Positions 50,161-60,373 of a DNA stretch of 64,000 nucleotides are shown here, in pieces. The stretch spans positions 3,295,001 to 3,359,000 of the forward strand of contig NZ_CP114871.1 in assembly GCF_027474405.1 (NCBI RefSeq). The letters are read 5' to 3'. Both the position numbers and the translations under genes were made by a program. How positions within the stretch are numbered: position 1 is the stretch's first letter; each line of letters opens with the position of its first letter. The notes beneath the pieces were generated by a model. It had not been told where the DNA came from and did no database searches. It was given only the letters and a program-made list of their open reading frames with translations. The stretch comes from Caulobacter sp. NIBR2454. Lineage in GTDB: Bacteria > Pseudomonadota > Alphaproteobacteria > Caulobacterales > Caulobacteraceae.

Positions 50161-51659
50161 CAATGGTCCCCCTGGGGTCGAACGAACTTGCGCACGGCCT
50201 CGGCCAGGGCCGCGCGGTTGCCTTCCTCGGTGAACACCGAGTGTCCCCCGGGAAACCGCGCCGCCGTCAGACGGTCGGCGGGAACGCCGGCCTGATCGAG
50301 GGCGTAGCGCCCCCGATAGGCGGGCGTGGTGATGTCGTAGAGGCCGGAAGCCCAGAAGAGACGAAGCTTGGGGTCGGCCTTCATGGCCTGGCCAAGGAAG
50401 ACGTTGGCGTCGCCCATGCCTTCATGGTCCCAGGCCGCGTTCACCTCAAGATTGAGGGAGGTGTAGGTCTCAGGGCTGTCGAACTTGAGGGTCTTGCGAA
50501 AATAGACCTCAACGGCGGTCGACTCTCCCTTGCCGACCGGTACGGCGATATCGGGCTTGGCGGCTTTGGGCGCGGCCGGGGCTTTTTCCAAGGAGAAGGA
50601 CAGACCTGGGTCGTCGTATGGCGGGCGTTGGGCCGGCGCGTCGAGGGCCCGCGTGGCGCGCCCGTCAAGCTGACCTGTGCGCAGGCCGTGATCCTTGAGC
50701 AGTTCGAACATGAAGTCGCGATTGGTCAGCCGCAGGTCCTTGGACAGGATGAAGTCGACTGACAGCCCGGTCATGGCCGACATCGTCTGAGCGATCTTGC
50801 GCCTGTCGCCGGCAGGCAGGCTCGAGCCCTGGATGAGAGCGGTCACATAGTCGGTGCGGGCGAAGCGGACGGCGTCCTCATAGACCTGCTCGACCGACCG
50901 GCCCGCGTGGCCGCCCCGCTTGTGCCACCAGGCGACCGTGGCCAGGCTTGGCAGACTGGTCACAAAGGGCATCTCGCGCCCTTCGCTCGCCCCCACTAGA
51001 GCGAAAAGCAGCACGCCGTCGAGTTTGAGGGCGGCTGCGTCCTTGGCGATCAGGGCGGCGCGGGTCGTCCCGTAGCTCTGGCCCAGGATGTAACGGGGCG
51101 AGGACTGGCGACGGTTGGTCTTCAGCCATTGCTCGATCACGTATCGGACGGAGGCGGCGTCGCCTGTGCGGCTCCAAAACGCCTTGCCATCCTGCGGCGT
51201 GAACGGGCGGCTGTAGCCCGTACCAACCGGATCGATGAAGACCAGGTCGACGGTGTCCAGCGGGCTGACCGGATTGTCGATGAGCGTCTGCTCAGCGCCC
51301 TCGCCCACCCGGCGCATGGGGCCAAAGGCGCCAAAATGCAGGGGCGTGGTCGAGGCGCCCGGCCCGCCGTTGAAGATGAACATCACCGGCCGCGCGGCCA
51401 AGTCCTTCACGTCTGTGCGGACATAGGCCGTGGTGACGATCGCGGCTCTTGGGATTCCCGAGGCGTCGGGAACGAGGGTCTGGGCGACGATCGCCTGGTA
51501 GGCGACCTTCTGATCATTGAACCGGCCAAGATGGCGCGTTTGGGCCGTCATCGCGCGAGGCTGGTTCGCCACGGCGGGCGCGCCGCTTGCCTGAGCGTGG
51601 GCGGCTGGAGCCGCGCTTAGGAGCAAGAGCGCGGCCACGGCGGCGGGTCGTATCGGCAT
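50160..51659 (-). CDS. S10 serine carboxypeptidase-like protein, exported (copy 1)
   Basis: A 499-residue carboxypeptidase Y-type alpha/beta hydrolase. Signal MPIRPAAVAALLLLSAAPAAHAQ. Oxyanion/substrate region FIFNGGPGAST, nucleophile GQSYGTTR (Ser), Asp in GLYDITTP, His in FPGGHSVFTEEG; all catalytic positions intact. First gene of the peptide operon, divergent from another S10 gene. Confidence 0.92.
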   Translation of the reverse strand: MPIRPAAVAALLLLSAAPAAHAQASGAPAVANQPRAMTAQTRHLGRFNDQKVAYQAIVAQTLVPDASGIPRAAIVTTAYVRTDVKDLAARPVMFIFNGGPGASTTPLHFGAFGPMRRVGEGAEQTLIDNPVSPLDTVDLVFIDPVGTGYSRPFTPQDGKAFWSRTGDAASVRYVIEQWLKTNRRQSSPRYILGQSYGTTRAALIAKDAAALKLDGVLLFALVGASEGREMPFVTSLPSLATVAWWHKRGGHAGRSVEQVYEDAVRFARTDYVTALIQGSSLPAGDRRKIAQTMSAMTGLSVDFILSKDLRLTNRDFMFELLKDHGLRTGQLDGRATRALDAPAQRPPYDDPGLSFSLEKAPAAPKAAKPDIAVPVGKGESTAVEVYFRKTLKFDSPETYTSLNLEVNAAWDHEGMGDANVFLGQAMKADPKLRLFWASGLYDITTPAYRGRYALDQAGVPADRLTAARFPGGHSVFTEEGNRAALAEAVRKFVRPQGDH

Positions 51660-51896
51660 CTGAAGATCCCCGGCTTCGCGCTGAACACGAAGGCCGCATC
51701 ATCCTACCCGCAAGCCTCGGCATTTCTATTCGAAGTGCGGGCGCCGCGGGATGGATGTGACAAGTTCAATGCAGATTTGGGGCAGATGGGCGCATAGCCT
51801 ATGCGGGTGCGGCCTGGCCTGAACGGTCATTCGAAAGGAAAAACCGGCGCGCCTTGGCTAGGCTCTGGGCCAGGGCGACGAGACGGGGACGCGACG

Positions 51897-53375
51897 ATGT
51901 CGATCACAAAACGCCAATGGCTGGCCGGGGCGGCTTCTGCGGCGGGACTGGCGGGGTTGGGCGGCGCCTGGGCGCAGGAACCTGCGGCCGCTGGCCCTTT
52001 CGTCACCCGGCACGCGGGCGTCTTCAATGGTCGAAAACTGAACTATACCGCCACCGTGGGCGAGACGATCCTTCGCGACAGCGCGGGGGTGGCGACGGCG
52101 CGGTTTGTGAGCACATCCTATGTGCGCGACAAGGCCGACCAGAGCCGGCCGGTGATCTTCGCCTTCAATGGCGGGCCGAGCAGTTCGTCTCAAACCCTGC
52201 ACATGATGGCTCTGGGACCAAAGCGTCCGCCGGTCGCGCAAGATCCCCGGTCGCCTGAACCGGCGCCCAGCCTGATCGACAACAGCTTCAGCGTCCTGGA
52301 TGCGGCTGACATCGTCATGGTCGATCCGGCGGAGACGGGGTTCAGCCGCATCCTGCCGGGCGGCAAGCGCGAGTACTTCTATTCGGTGGAGGGCGACGCC
52401 CAGTCAGTTTCCGATTTCGTCGTCGCCTGGTGCCAGGCCAATGGCCGCCAAGCCTCACCCAAATACGTCTTGGGCGAAAGCTACGGCACCTTGCGCGCCG
52501 CCTTCATGGCTGGGCAGCTGGCCAAGACCCTGCCGCTGGATGGCGTGTTCATCTTCGGCCAGGCGGTGAACATGATCGAGACGAGCCAGCGGGCCAAGAA
52601 CGCTGTCTCCTACGCCACCAACATCACCGCCCTGGCGGCCATCGCCGCCTATCACGGCAAGGCCGAACGCAGCGACCGGCCGATGAACCTGATCATCGAC
52701 GAGGCCTACGCCTTTGGCATGGGCGAGTATTTGCAGGCTCTCGTGCGTGGAAGCGATCTGCCGGCCTCCGAGCGCCAGGCCCTGGCCGGCAAGCTTCAGG
52801 CCATGACGGGGATCAGCGCCGACTACTATCTGGCCAATGGCCTGACCATCACCAAGATGGCCTTCCAGCGTGAGCTTCTGAAGGACGAGGGACTGATGGT
52901 AGGCATGTACGACGCCCGCTATGTGGGCCCGATCCCTAAGCCGGGCGAACGCCTGCCCGACCCTTCCTTCAAGCCGATGCAGGCCATCGGGCCGATGATG
53001 CTGGAGCACTACGCCAAGAACCTTGGGGTGACCTGGCCGGCCTCGGACTATCGCTCCTCGGCGCCGCAGACCAGCGGCTGGAGCTGGGCGCCGACCCTGG
53101 GCCCCGGCGGGCCGTTCTATGATTTCGACTACCAGTCCCAGCTATCGAAGGCCTTCGCAGCCAATCCGAAGTTTCGCCTGATGGTCGGCACGGGGATTTT
53201 CGACCTGACAACCACGGTGGGCCCAGCGCGCTACCTGGTCTCGCAAAGCGACTACCCGCGCGACCGTGTGATCCAGCGTCAGTATGTGGGCGGCCACATG
53301 GCCTACACCAACGAGCCGACCCTGAAGGCCTTCAATGACGATGTGCGCGCCTTTGTGACGGGAGGGCGGTTGTAG
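51897..53375 (+). CDS. S10 serine carboxypeptidase-like protein, exported (copy 2)
   Basis: A 492-residue paralog of the divergent S10 protein. Start at 51897 (MSITKRQWLAGAASAAGLAGLGGAWAQ), a Tat-like KR variant leader. Substrate region FAFNGGPSSSS, nucleophile GESYGTLR, Asp in GIFDLTTTVG, His in GGHMAYT. The ribosome site is weak. It shares a ~237-bp divergent promoter region with the peptide operon and is likely coregulated. Confidence 0.9.
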   Translation: MSITKRQWLAGAASAAGLAGLGGAWAQEPAAAGPFVTRHAGVFNGRKLNYTATVGETILRDSAGVATARFVSTSYVRDKADQSRPVIFAFNGGPSSSSQTLHMMALGPKRPPVAQDPRSPEPAPSLIDNSFSVLDAADIVMVDPAETGFSRILPGGKREYFYSVEGDAQSVSDFVVAWCQANGRQASPKYVLGESYGTLRAAFMAGQLAKTLPLDGVFIFGQAVNMIETSQRAKNAVSYATNITALAAIAAYHGKAERSDRPMNLIIDEAYAFGMGEYLQALVRGSDLPASERQALAGKLQAMTGISADYYLANGLTITKMAFQRELLKDEGLMVGMYDARYVGPIPKPGERLPDPSFKPMQAIGPMMLEHYAKNLGVTWPASDYRSSAPQTSGWSWAPTLGPGGPFYDFDYQSQLSKAFAANPKFRLMVGTGIFDLTTTVGPARYLVSQSDYPRDRVIQRQYVGGHMAYTNEPTLKAFNDDVRAFVTGGRL

Positions 53376-53436
53376 CCCCGTACGCCCTGCCGATCGGTGC
53401 TTGCGGCCATTCTCACTTCCACCGCCGCGAGCGCCC

Positions 53437-54333
53437 TCAGGCAGTACGCGCTTCAAGGCCTGAGCGGACCGCCGCGAGATAGGTTCTGCCGACCGGTACG
53501 GTCAAACCGCCGGTCAGCTCTATGAGCGTTTGATGCCCATCGCGGCGCATCCGCGCGACTTCCTTGCGCGCGACCCACCAACGCCTGTGCGCTTGAAAGC
53601 CAAGCTGCCCCGGCAGGAGTTTGACGGCTTCGCTCAGGCGCATGTGGATGAGCGCCGAACCGCGACGTGTATGGACCATTAGATAGTGGTCCTGCGCCTC
53701 AAGGGCCAACAACTCACGCCCCAGCCGATCAGGAACGCGCTGGAAGAACGGATCGGCGCTCAAGTCCTCCACAGAGCGCGCTGGCCCGCGGTGGGAGAGA
53801 AACGGCCAGATCGCGATGCCGGCGATGACCAGCTGGACCGCCGCCACCGAAACATAAAGCGACGCCAAATGCCCGGGCGGCGTCGACTGTGCGGGGTTCA
53901 CCACGCCGAGCGCCCAGGCCACGACGAACATCATCGGCAGGGTCGAGATCAAAGCCACGATCACGATCGCGGCGAGCTTCGGCAAACGCGCGAACGCCGC
54001 CGCGGGACGAAGGATTTGCAAGGTGGCGATCGCCAGTGCGTGGCCCGTCGCCACACAGCCGAACCAGAAGGCGTAGCGTTGGGGGTAGGCCAGAGATTGG
54101 TAGGAGCCAAACGGCCCCGCGAACCCAAGCAAGACCCCCAGCGCGATCGCCCCGTAAAAGCTGGTGAAGAGCGGGGAGGTCCAGGTGCGGGGGGCGATCA
54201 AGGGATTCTTGCGGCGTTGGCGAAAAGCGAACGCTATTCGCGCAAACCGGCGTTGTCGAGCCGACTGGATGTGAGCTTCACGGACGTATTCCGTCGCCAA
54301 CTTCCGGACTCCGATGACATTCGACCTTCTCAT
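53437..54333 (-). CDS. Membrane-bound LytTR-family transcriptional regulator
   Basis: A four-helix membrane domain (about residues 57-180; [40 protein letters not shown]) is fused to a C-terminal LytTR DNA-binding domain ([62 protein letters not shown]). The frame could start at ATG 54333, which overlaps the divergent iorA-like start, or more plausibly at the TTG at 54300, preceded by GGAG. Presumably senses a membrane signal and may regulate the adjacent oxidoreductase. Confidence 0.85.
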   Translation of the reverse strand: MRRSNVIGVRKLATEYVREAHIQSARQRRFARIAFAFRQRRKNPLIAPRTWTSPLFTSFYGAIALGVLLGFAGPFGSYQSLAYPQRYAFWFGCVATGHALAIATLQILRPAAAFARLPKLAAIVIVALISTLPMMFVVAWALGVVNPAQSTPPGHLASLYVSVAAVQLVIAGIAIWPFLSHRGPARSVEDLSADPFFQRVPDRLGRELLALEAQDHYLMVHTRRGSALIHMRLSEAVKLLPGQLGFQAHRRWWVARKEVARMRRDGHQTLIELTGGLTVPVGRTYLAAVRSGLEARTA

Positions 54334-54784
54334 AAACGGCCAGAAACGGCGCGTCGACGTACCTGCTGATCAACCGCTTCTGTGGGTATTGCGAGAGCAG
54401 CTTGGCCTCAAGGGCCCGAAGTTTGGCTGTGGCGTCGGCGCCTGCGGAGCCTGCACGGTTCATATGGATGGCCAGGCCGTTCGTTCCTGCGTCACCCCGG
54501 TCGAAGCCGTCGGCCAGGCCTCGGTCATTACGATCGAGGGCCTTGCAGCGAACGGCGGCCTGCATCCTGTTCAGCAGGCCTGGATCGAAGAGGACGTCGC
54601 TCAATGCGGGTACTGTCAGGCTGGCCAGATCATGGCCGTCGTCAGCCTGCTGGCTGAAACGCCGAGCCCGTCTGACGAAGAGATCGACGCCAGCCTCACG
54701 AACCTGTGCCGGTGCGGCACATACACGCGCATCCGCACCGCGATCCGCCGCGCCGCCGAGCTCATGAAGCAGCGCGTCGCATGA
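54314..54784 (+). CDS. iorA: Isoquinoline 1-oxidoreductase-type [2Fe-2S] alpha subunit
   Basis: A 156-residue electron-transfer subunit. The first [2Fe-2S] cluster uses Cys in [15 protein letters not shown] and SCV; the second uses CGYCQAG and NLCRCGTY. It overlaps the next gene by ATGA. The assignment to the isoquinoline-1-oxidoreductase group comes from the pairing with a Tat-exported large subunit; the actual substrate (aldehyde or N-heterocycle) is unknown. Confidence 0.92.
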   Translation: MTFDLLINGQKRRVDVPADQPLLWVLREQLGLKGPKFGCGVGACGACTVHMDGQAVRSCVTPVEAVGQASVITIEGLAANGGLHPVQQAWIEEDVAQCGYCQAGQIMAVVSLLAETPSPSDEEIDASLTNLCRCGTYTRIRTAIRRAAELMKQRVA

Positions 54785-57087
54785 GCGCGGCGACGTTGAC
54801 GACTTCCCGGCGCGACCTGCTGAAGGCGGCGGCCGGGGCCGGCGCGCTTTTGGTGTTCGCCCGACCGCAGGCCGGCCGCGCGGCCACACGCTTCATGGGC
54901 GAGATCGGTCCGTTTGTTCGCATCGAGACGAACGGCGCGGTGACGATCGGCTTCCACGTCGGAGAAATGGGCCAGGGCGTGTCGACCTCCCTGCCGATGC
55001 TCATCGCCGAAGAGCTGGACGTGCCGTTCGAGCGGGTATCGATCCAAGCGATGCCGCTGCGTCTGGCGCGAAACGCCCGAGGGCAAGTACGCTCGTATCT
55101 GGGCGCCGGCCAAAGCACCGCCGGCGGCTCCAACAGCGTGAGGGTCGGCTTCATGCCCCTGCGGCAGGCCGGCGCCCGCGCGCGGCGGATGATCCTCGAG
55201 GCGGCCGCCGAACGCTGGGGCGTTCCGGTGGACGAACTCACAACTCAAGGCGGCGTCGTGCGGCATGCTGCTTCCAGCCGTACCCTCAGCTACGGCCAAC
55301 TCGCCGGGGAGGCCGCCAAGCGCCCCGAGCCGGTCGGCGAAATGGTCCTCAAAGCCCCGGAACAGTTCTCCATCATCGGCAAACCTCAGCGTCATCTGGA
55401 CGCGGATCGTATCGTCCGCGGCGAGCCGCTGTTTGGGATCGATGCGGAAATGCCCGGCATGCTCCACGCCGTCATCGCCCGCTGTCCCTACCTCGGCGGC
55501 AAGGTCGACACCTTGGATGAGGCCCACGGCCTTGGACTTCCCGGCGTCGTCGCGCTCGTCCCCATCCACGCCGCCAATGCGCCGGCGGCGCCTTTGAACC
55601 CCAAAAGCACGCCGCTGGCGGAGGGCGTGGCCGTCGTGGCCAGATCCTTCTGGGAGGCGTTGCAGGCCCGCGAGGCGCTCAAGATCACCTGGAGCCGAGG
55701 GCAAGGAGCCGCCGCCGACGAAAGCTCCGAGCGCGCCTACGCCGACACCTGGGCGAAGATGGAGACGACCCCCGGCGACCTCGTCCGCAAGGACGGGGAT
55801 TTTGCGGGTCTGCAAACGCCCAGTGCGGGAAGGATCAGCGCCAAGTATGAGGCGGCGATGGTCGCCCACGTCTGCATGGAGCCGCCCAACGCCATCGTTT
55901 CGGTCGATCCCGACGGCAAGCGCGCTACGGCGATTCTGGCCACCCAGGCGCCTGACGCCGGCGTGACCGTCATATCATCAGTGACGGGGATCGATCCGCT
56001 GCAGATCGACGTCACGCTCGTGCGCATGGGCGGGGGTTTTGGCCGAAAATTCGACCAGGACATGGTCGCCGAAGCGGCGATCATCGCCAACGCGGTGAGG
56101 CGCCCGATCAAGCTCGTCTGGACCCGCGAGGACGACATCCAGCACGATCTCTACCGACCCGGCGCGTGCCACATCCTGGACGCTGCAGTGACCCCTCAAG
56201 GCCGCCTCGTGGGTTGGCGACACAGACTGGCGACGCATTCACGTCTGGCGGGCGCAGCCGGCGATCTGGCGCCCAAACTGATCGAATACTATCCCGACGA
56301 CTTCCCGGCCGGTCACGTGCCGAACATGCAGGTCGAGTATCACCTTTTGCCATCGGCGGCTCCGCGCGGGGCCTGGCGCGCGCCAGGCCACGTCGTCAAC
56401 GCGTTCGCGATCGAGTGCTTCCTTGATGAGATCGCAGTCGCCACAAACCAAGACCCGGTGGAGCTGCGCCTTGAAATGATCGGAGCCGGCGGCGCCCTTA
56501 GCTACATGTACCTGCCTCAGATGCCGCGCCGCACGTTCGACACCCGGCGCTACGCGGCGGTCATCCGGCGGGCGGCCGAGACCGCCGGGTGGGGCAAGCC
56601 GCTGCCCAAGGGCTCGGGGCGCGGATTTGCGGCGCACTACACCTTCGAAAGCTATGTCGCCCAGGTCGTTGAGGTGACGGTCGCCGACGGCCGCTTGCGC
56701 ATTGATCGGGTCACCGCGGCGGTGGACGCGGGCATGATCATCAATCCCAATGGAGCGCGCGCCCAGATCGAGGGCAGCATCAACGATGGCTTGTCGGCGG
56801 CGCTGGGCCAGGCGATCACCATAAGCGACGGCCAGGTCCAGCAGCGCAACTTCAATGACTACGAGATGCTGCGCATGGATGGCGCGGCCCGGCGCATCGA
56901 CGTGAGCTTCATCGAGTCGCTTGAACCTCCCCACGGTCTCGGGGAGCCGGGCGTGCCGCCGCTTGCGCCGGCCCTGGCCAACGCGATCTTCGCCGCGACA
57001 GGCGTGAGGTTGCGCAAGACGCCGATGTGGCCGGACCTTCGTCGCGCGCTCGAAGCTAAGACGAGCAAAGCCCCGAGGCGCTCGTAG
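54781..57087 (+). CDS. iorB: Molybdopterin-binding large subunit, IorB type, Tat-exported
   Basis: A 768-residue xanthine-dehydrogenase-family subunit. ATG at 54781 overlaps the small subunit stop. Classic Tat leader [17 protein letters not shown]. Cofactor-region motifs include [47 protein letters not shown] and the final [17 protein letters not shown] with the catalytic Glu in GEPG. No FAD subunit is encoded nearby, as usual for this periplasmic class, which passes electrons to cytochromes. Confidence 0.92.
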   Translation: MSAATLTTSRRDLLKAAAGAGALLVFARPQAGRAATRFMGEIGPFVRIETNGAVTIGFHVGEMGQGVSTSLPMLIAEELDVPFERVSIQAMPLRLARNARGQVRSYLGAGQSTAGGSNSVRVGFMPLRQAGARARRMILEAAAERWGVPVDELTTQGGVVRHAASSRTLSYGQLAGEAAKRPEPVGEMVLKAPEQFSIIGKPQRHLDADRIVRGEPLFGIDAEMPGMLHAVIARCPYLGGKVDTLDEAHGLGLPGVVALVPIHAANAPAAPLNPKSTPLAEGVAVVARSFWEALQAREALKITWSRGQGAAADESSERAYADTWAKMETTPGDLVRKDGDFAGLQTPSAGRISAKYEAAMVAHVCMEPPNAIVSVDPDGKRATAILATQAPDAGVTVISSVTGIDPLQIDVTLVRMGGGFGRKFDQDMVAEAAIIANAVRRPIKLVWTREDDIQHDLYRPGACHILDAAVTPQGRLVGWRHRLATHSRLAGAAGDLAPKLIEYYPDDFPAGHVPNMQVEYHLLPSAAPRGAWRAPGHVVNAFAIECFLDEIAVATNQDPVELRLEMIGAGGALSYMYLPQMPRRTFDTRRYAAVIRRAAETAGWGKPLPKGSGRGFAAHYTFESYVAQVVEVTVADGRLRIDRVTAAVDAGMIINPNGARAQIEGSINDGLSAALGQAITISDGQVQQRNFNDYEMLRMDGAARRIDVSFIESLEPPHGLGEPGVPPLAPALANAIFAATGVRLRKTPMWPDLRRALEAKTSKAPRRS

Positions 57088-57159
57088 AGGGAAATACGGC
57101 CTGGCCTGCTGGATAGACCTCTTGGGTGGACCACCCCGGGACGGGTCAGCCCCCAATGC

Positions 57160-58068
57160 TCACGAGGTCGCCGATGGCGTGATCCGCGCATCATCGGGCA
57201 ACGGCGTGAACTCCAGGGCGTCACCATCGGGAAGTTTCATTCGGCCAGCCTTCCAGTCCTCGGCCGCCTGGCGCAGCCGATCACGCGAGGAGGACACGAA
57301 GTTCCAATAGAGGAACCGCTCGCCCACCGGCTCTCCGCCCAGCACCATGACGTTCGACGGAGAGGTCGCATGCACCGATGAGGCCTGGTGGCTCAAGACC
57401 GCCATCTGCCCAGCCACGAGACGCTGGCCGCCAAGCTCGACTTGGCCGCTCGCCACATAGACGGCCCGCTCGCTGTGTCCGCTGGGGATTTCCGCGCTCG
57501 CGCCCGGCTCCAAATCCAGATGGACATAGAAAAGCGGCGAATGGGTCCGGGCCGTCGCGGTCAGGCCATAGGCGTCGCCGGCGATCAGATGACCGCGCAC
57601 GCCCTGGTCGCGCCAGGCCGGCAGATCGCCGCCTTCGTAGTGGGCGAAGGCGGGCGCGGTCTCCTCGTCTTGCGTCGGCAGCGCGACCCACGCCTGGATT
57701 CCGTGCAGATGGTCGCCCACCGCCCTGGCCTTCTCGAGGCGCTCGCTATGGGTGATGCCGCTGCCTGCGGTCATCCAGTTGACCTCCTGCGGGCGGACGA
57801 CCTGCTCGTAGCCCAGGCTGTCGCGATGCATCATCTCGCCAGAGTAGAGATAGGTGACGGTCGAAAGGCCGATGTGGGGATGGGGCCGAACATCGACCTC
57901 GCGGCCGACCCCGGGACCGATATCGATGGGCCCGATGTGGTCGAAGAAGATGAAGGGCCCCACCATCCGCCGCTTGGCGAACGGCAGCACGCGGCCGACG
58001 TCCAGCCCGCCTCCAAGACTGCGACGTCGCTGTTCAATCACCATTTCAATCATGTCGTCGCTCGTCAC
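57160..58068 (-). CDS. Pirin family protein
   Basis: A 302-residue bicupin. N-terminal metal ligands are in RPHPHIGLSTVTYLYSGEMMHRDSLG and SGITHSER; the C-terminal cupin contains LDLEPGASAEIPSGHSERAVYVASG. It may start at a GTG (58068) or ATG (58053). Many bacterial pirins have quercetinase-like or redox-sensing roles; which applies is unknown. Same strand and 102 bp after the isochorismatase-family gene; probably the target unit of the divergent LysR. Confidence 0.9.
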   Translation of the reverse strand: MTSDDMIEMVIEQRRRSLGGGLDVGRVLPFAKRRMVGPFIFFDHIGPIDIGPGVGREVDVRPHPHIGLSTVTYLYSGEMMHRDSLGYEQVVRPQEVNWMTAGSGITHSERLEKARAVGDHLHGIQAWVALPTQDEETAPAFAHYEGGDLPAWRDQGVRGHLIAGDAYGLTATARTHSPLFYVHLDLEPGASAEIPSGHSERAVYVASGQVELGGQRLVAGQMAVLSHQASSVHATSPSNVMVLGGEPVGERFLYWNFVSSSRDRLRQAAEDWKAGRMKLPDGDALEFTPLPDDARITPSATS

Positions 58069-58170
58069 CAGCTCTAGAACAGGAAGCGCCCGACGGGCGC
58101 GAGATGTGGACGACGAGGCGCAAGGCGCGGCTCAAATGACCGCTATATCTCGCCTCGTCGTCCCGCCTCA

Positions 58171-58821
58171 TCAGGCCCCGACGGGCGTATTGAGCAGTTG
58201 CTGCTCCCACAGGTAGGCGACGCCGCTGCCGCCGGCATGCTGGATGAGAATCTCGGTGAGGTCGGCGACATGTTCGGTGCGCGCCCAGTCGCGTTGCCAT
58301 TCGGCGGCCACGGCCATCCAGGTCATCATATTTGCGCCGGCGCCGATCATGCGCTGGATGGCGACCTGGTGGGATTCCACAGAGGTGCCGCCGGAAGCGT
58401 CGGTGACGACGGTCACATCCCAGCCCTCGCCGAGCGCTTGGATCACCGGCATGGCGACGCAGACCTCGGTCCAAAGTCCGGCGATGATCAGTTGCTTGCG
58501 GCCGGTCGCCTTGACCGCGTCGACCACCTTCTTGTCCTCCCACGTGTTGATGAAGGTGCGGTCGATCACCTCCTGGCCGGGGAAGACGTCGGTGATATGC
58601 CGAAAGAGCAGCCCGCCACGCGCGGCGATCACGCTGGTCAGGATCGTGGGCACGCCAAAGGCCTTGGCGGCCTTGGCCAGGGCCGTGGTGTTGTTCACCA
58701 CGGCTTGGGGATCGTGGCTGTTGAGATTGGCCAGCTGATAGGGCTGATGGTCGATCAGCACGAGGACGCTGTCCTCCGGACGAAGGAGTGAATCGAGGCC
58801 GTTGCGCAGGGTCATGATCAT
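58171..58821 (-). CDS. Isochorismatase-family cysteine hydrolase (YcaC-like)
   Basis: A 216-residue alpha/beta hydrolase: Asp in VLIDHQPYQ, Lys in WEDKKV region, and nucleophile Cys in GLWTEVCVAMP. YcaC-type proteins have no established physiological substrate. Start may be 58821 or the ATG at 58815. Divergent from a LysR regulator; the pair with pirin suggests a small stress or detoxification unit. Confidence 0.9.
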   Translation of the reverse strand: MIMTLRNGLDSLLRPEDSVLVLIDHQPYQLANLNSHDPQAVVNNTTALAKAAKAFGVPTILTSVIAARGGLLFRHITDVFPGQEVIDRTFINTWEDKKVVDAVKATGRKQLIIAGLWTEVCVAMPVIQALGEGWDVTVVTDASGGTSVESHQVAIQRMIGAGANMMTWMAVAAEWQRDWARTEHVADLTEILIQHAGGSGVAYLWEQQLLNTPVGA

Positions 58822-58964
58822 TCTCTCAGCTGCAGGGGCAAAACAGGGTTCGGGGGAGGACAGACGCCGCCTTCAACGCCCCCTTTTTGGACATTGGCAT
58901 TTGCAATCGCGGCACGGTATGCCCCCTTCAGGCTACGCCGCGTCGCCATTTGAGGAACGCCAGT

Positions 58965-59828
58965 ATGGACACCGAAGATCTGCGCACCTTCGTGGAGGTG
59001 GCCGACGCAGGGGGCGTTTCGCAGGCGGCGCGCCGGCTTGGCCTGGCCAAATCCATCGTCAGCCGACGGCTGTTTCGGCTGGAGGCGGAACTTGGGACGC
59101 AGTTGCTGGCGCGGACCACACGGGGCACCGTTCTCACCGAAGCGGGCGCGACCTTTCGCGACTACGCCGCCAAGATCAGCGCCGAGATCGACGTGGCCAA
59201 GGAAACGATCCTTCCCGAAGGCGAGCTGCGCGGGCGCCTGCGGATCTCAGCGCCGCTGACCTTCGGGCCGACGCACTTTGCGCCCGTGCTAGCTGAGATG
59301 GCGCGACGCCACCCCAAGCTGAGCATCCACACCTGCTATACCGATCAGTTCGTGGACCTGGTGGCGGAGGGTTATGATTGCGCGATCAGGGTCGGATATC
59401 TGCAGGACTCCAACCTCGTCGCGCGACGGGTGGGGCCGGTGTTTGGCAAGCTGGTGGCCAGTCCTCGATACATCGAGCGCCATGGGGCGCCGCAAAGACC
59501 CGAGGAAATCCTCGACCATGAAGCCTTGATGCAAGGCACCGAGGCGTGGCGGTTCATGGATGGCGACAAGACGGTCAGCGTGCGTCCCCAGGGCCGCTTC
59601 AAGGCCGACAACGCGGCCGCGCTCGTCGCCGCCGCGCTCGCCGGACTTGGGCTTGCCTACGTCCCGAACGACTTCACCGATGAACACATCGCCTCTTGCG
59701 CGCTGCTTGAGGTCATGACGGATTATCCGCCGCCGCCGGCCGCGGCCTATATCCTGCGCGCGCCAGGTCAGCATCCTGCGCGTAAAATCCGCGTGCTGAC
59801 CGAGCTTTTGATCGAACACTGCAACTAG
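58965..59828 (+). CDS. LysR-family transcriptional regulator
   Basis: A 287-residue regulator with N-terminal winged HTH (LRTFVEVADAGGVSQAARRLGLAKSIVSRRLFRLEAELG, Ser/Arg recognition helix) and a type-2 periplasmic-like effector domain. ATG 58965 is supported by GAGGAA upstream. It is divergent from the isochorismatase-family and pirin genes, the usual LysR target arrangement. Confidence 0.93.
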   Translation: MDTEDLRTFVEVADAGGVSQAARRLGLAKSIVSRRLFRLEAELGTQLLARTTRGTVLTEAGATFRDYAAKISAEIDVAKETILPEGELRGRLRISAPLTFGPTHFAPVLAEMARRHPKLSIHTCYTDQFVDLVAEGYDCAIRVGYLQDSNLVARRVGPVFGKLVASPRYIERHGAPQRPEEILDHEALMQGTEAWRFMDGDKTVSVRPQGRFKADNAAALVAAALAGLGLAYVPNDFTDEHIASCALLEVMTDYPPPPAAAYILRAPGQHPARKIRVLTELLIEHCN

Positions 59829-59867
59829 GCCCGCCTGTCGACCGGCCCAGGCGCGATCCGCGGTCGG

Positions 59868-60173
59868 CTAGATGCCGAGGATTTGCCGATAGGTGGGATG
59901 CACCACGTCCGCATGCTCGGGGTGCTTTTGAAAATAGCCGGCGAAGAACGGGCAGACAGGCAAGATCACAATGCCCCTTTGCTTGGCGTCGGCGATGACA
60001 TGCTTGGCGAGCCGACTGGCCAGCCCCCGGCCTTCCAGGGCTTCTGGGACCAGGGTCTCGGTGACCATTAGGCCGGAGGCTCCCAGATTGTAGGTCACGA
60101 CAGCGACGTCGCCGTCGATCGCCAACTCATAGCGCTTGAGCTCGGAATGATCGCGGATTTCAGGATCAAGCAT
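59868..60173 (-). CDS. GNAT-family N-acetyltransferase, small YjdJ-like type (COG2388)
   Basis: A 101-residue acetyltransferase-fold protein. Start at 60173 is supported by AAGGAA. Acetyl-CoA loop is in PEALEGRGLASRLAKHVIADA, followed by LPVCPFFAGYFQKHPEHADV, characteristic of this short group. Open frame extends far upstream but without coding character. Convergent with the LysR gene; acceptor unknown. Confidence 0.88.
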   Translation of the reverse strand: MLDPEIRDHSELKRYELAIDGDVAVVTYNLGASGLMVTETLVPEALEGRGLASRLAKHVIADAKQRGIVILPVCPFFAGYFQKHPEHADVVHPTYRQILGI

Positions 60174-60373
60174 CGGGGTTCCTTCGCGGCGTTCGTGCAG
60201 ATTTAGCCCGGCCGCACGCCCATGTCGCCGACTATGCCGTTCCGCCCTGAGGGACGCGGCGATGCGATATGCGGCACGATGCTCTCCACTCAAAATAGAG
60301 CGCCCAACGAGCTGTCCCACCGCCCGCCCGTAAGAAGACCTTTGACGGCCGCTTCGAGCGACTTGAGACATCG

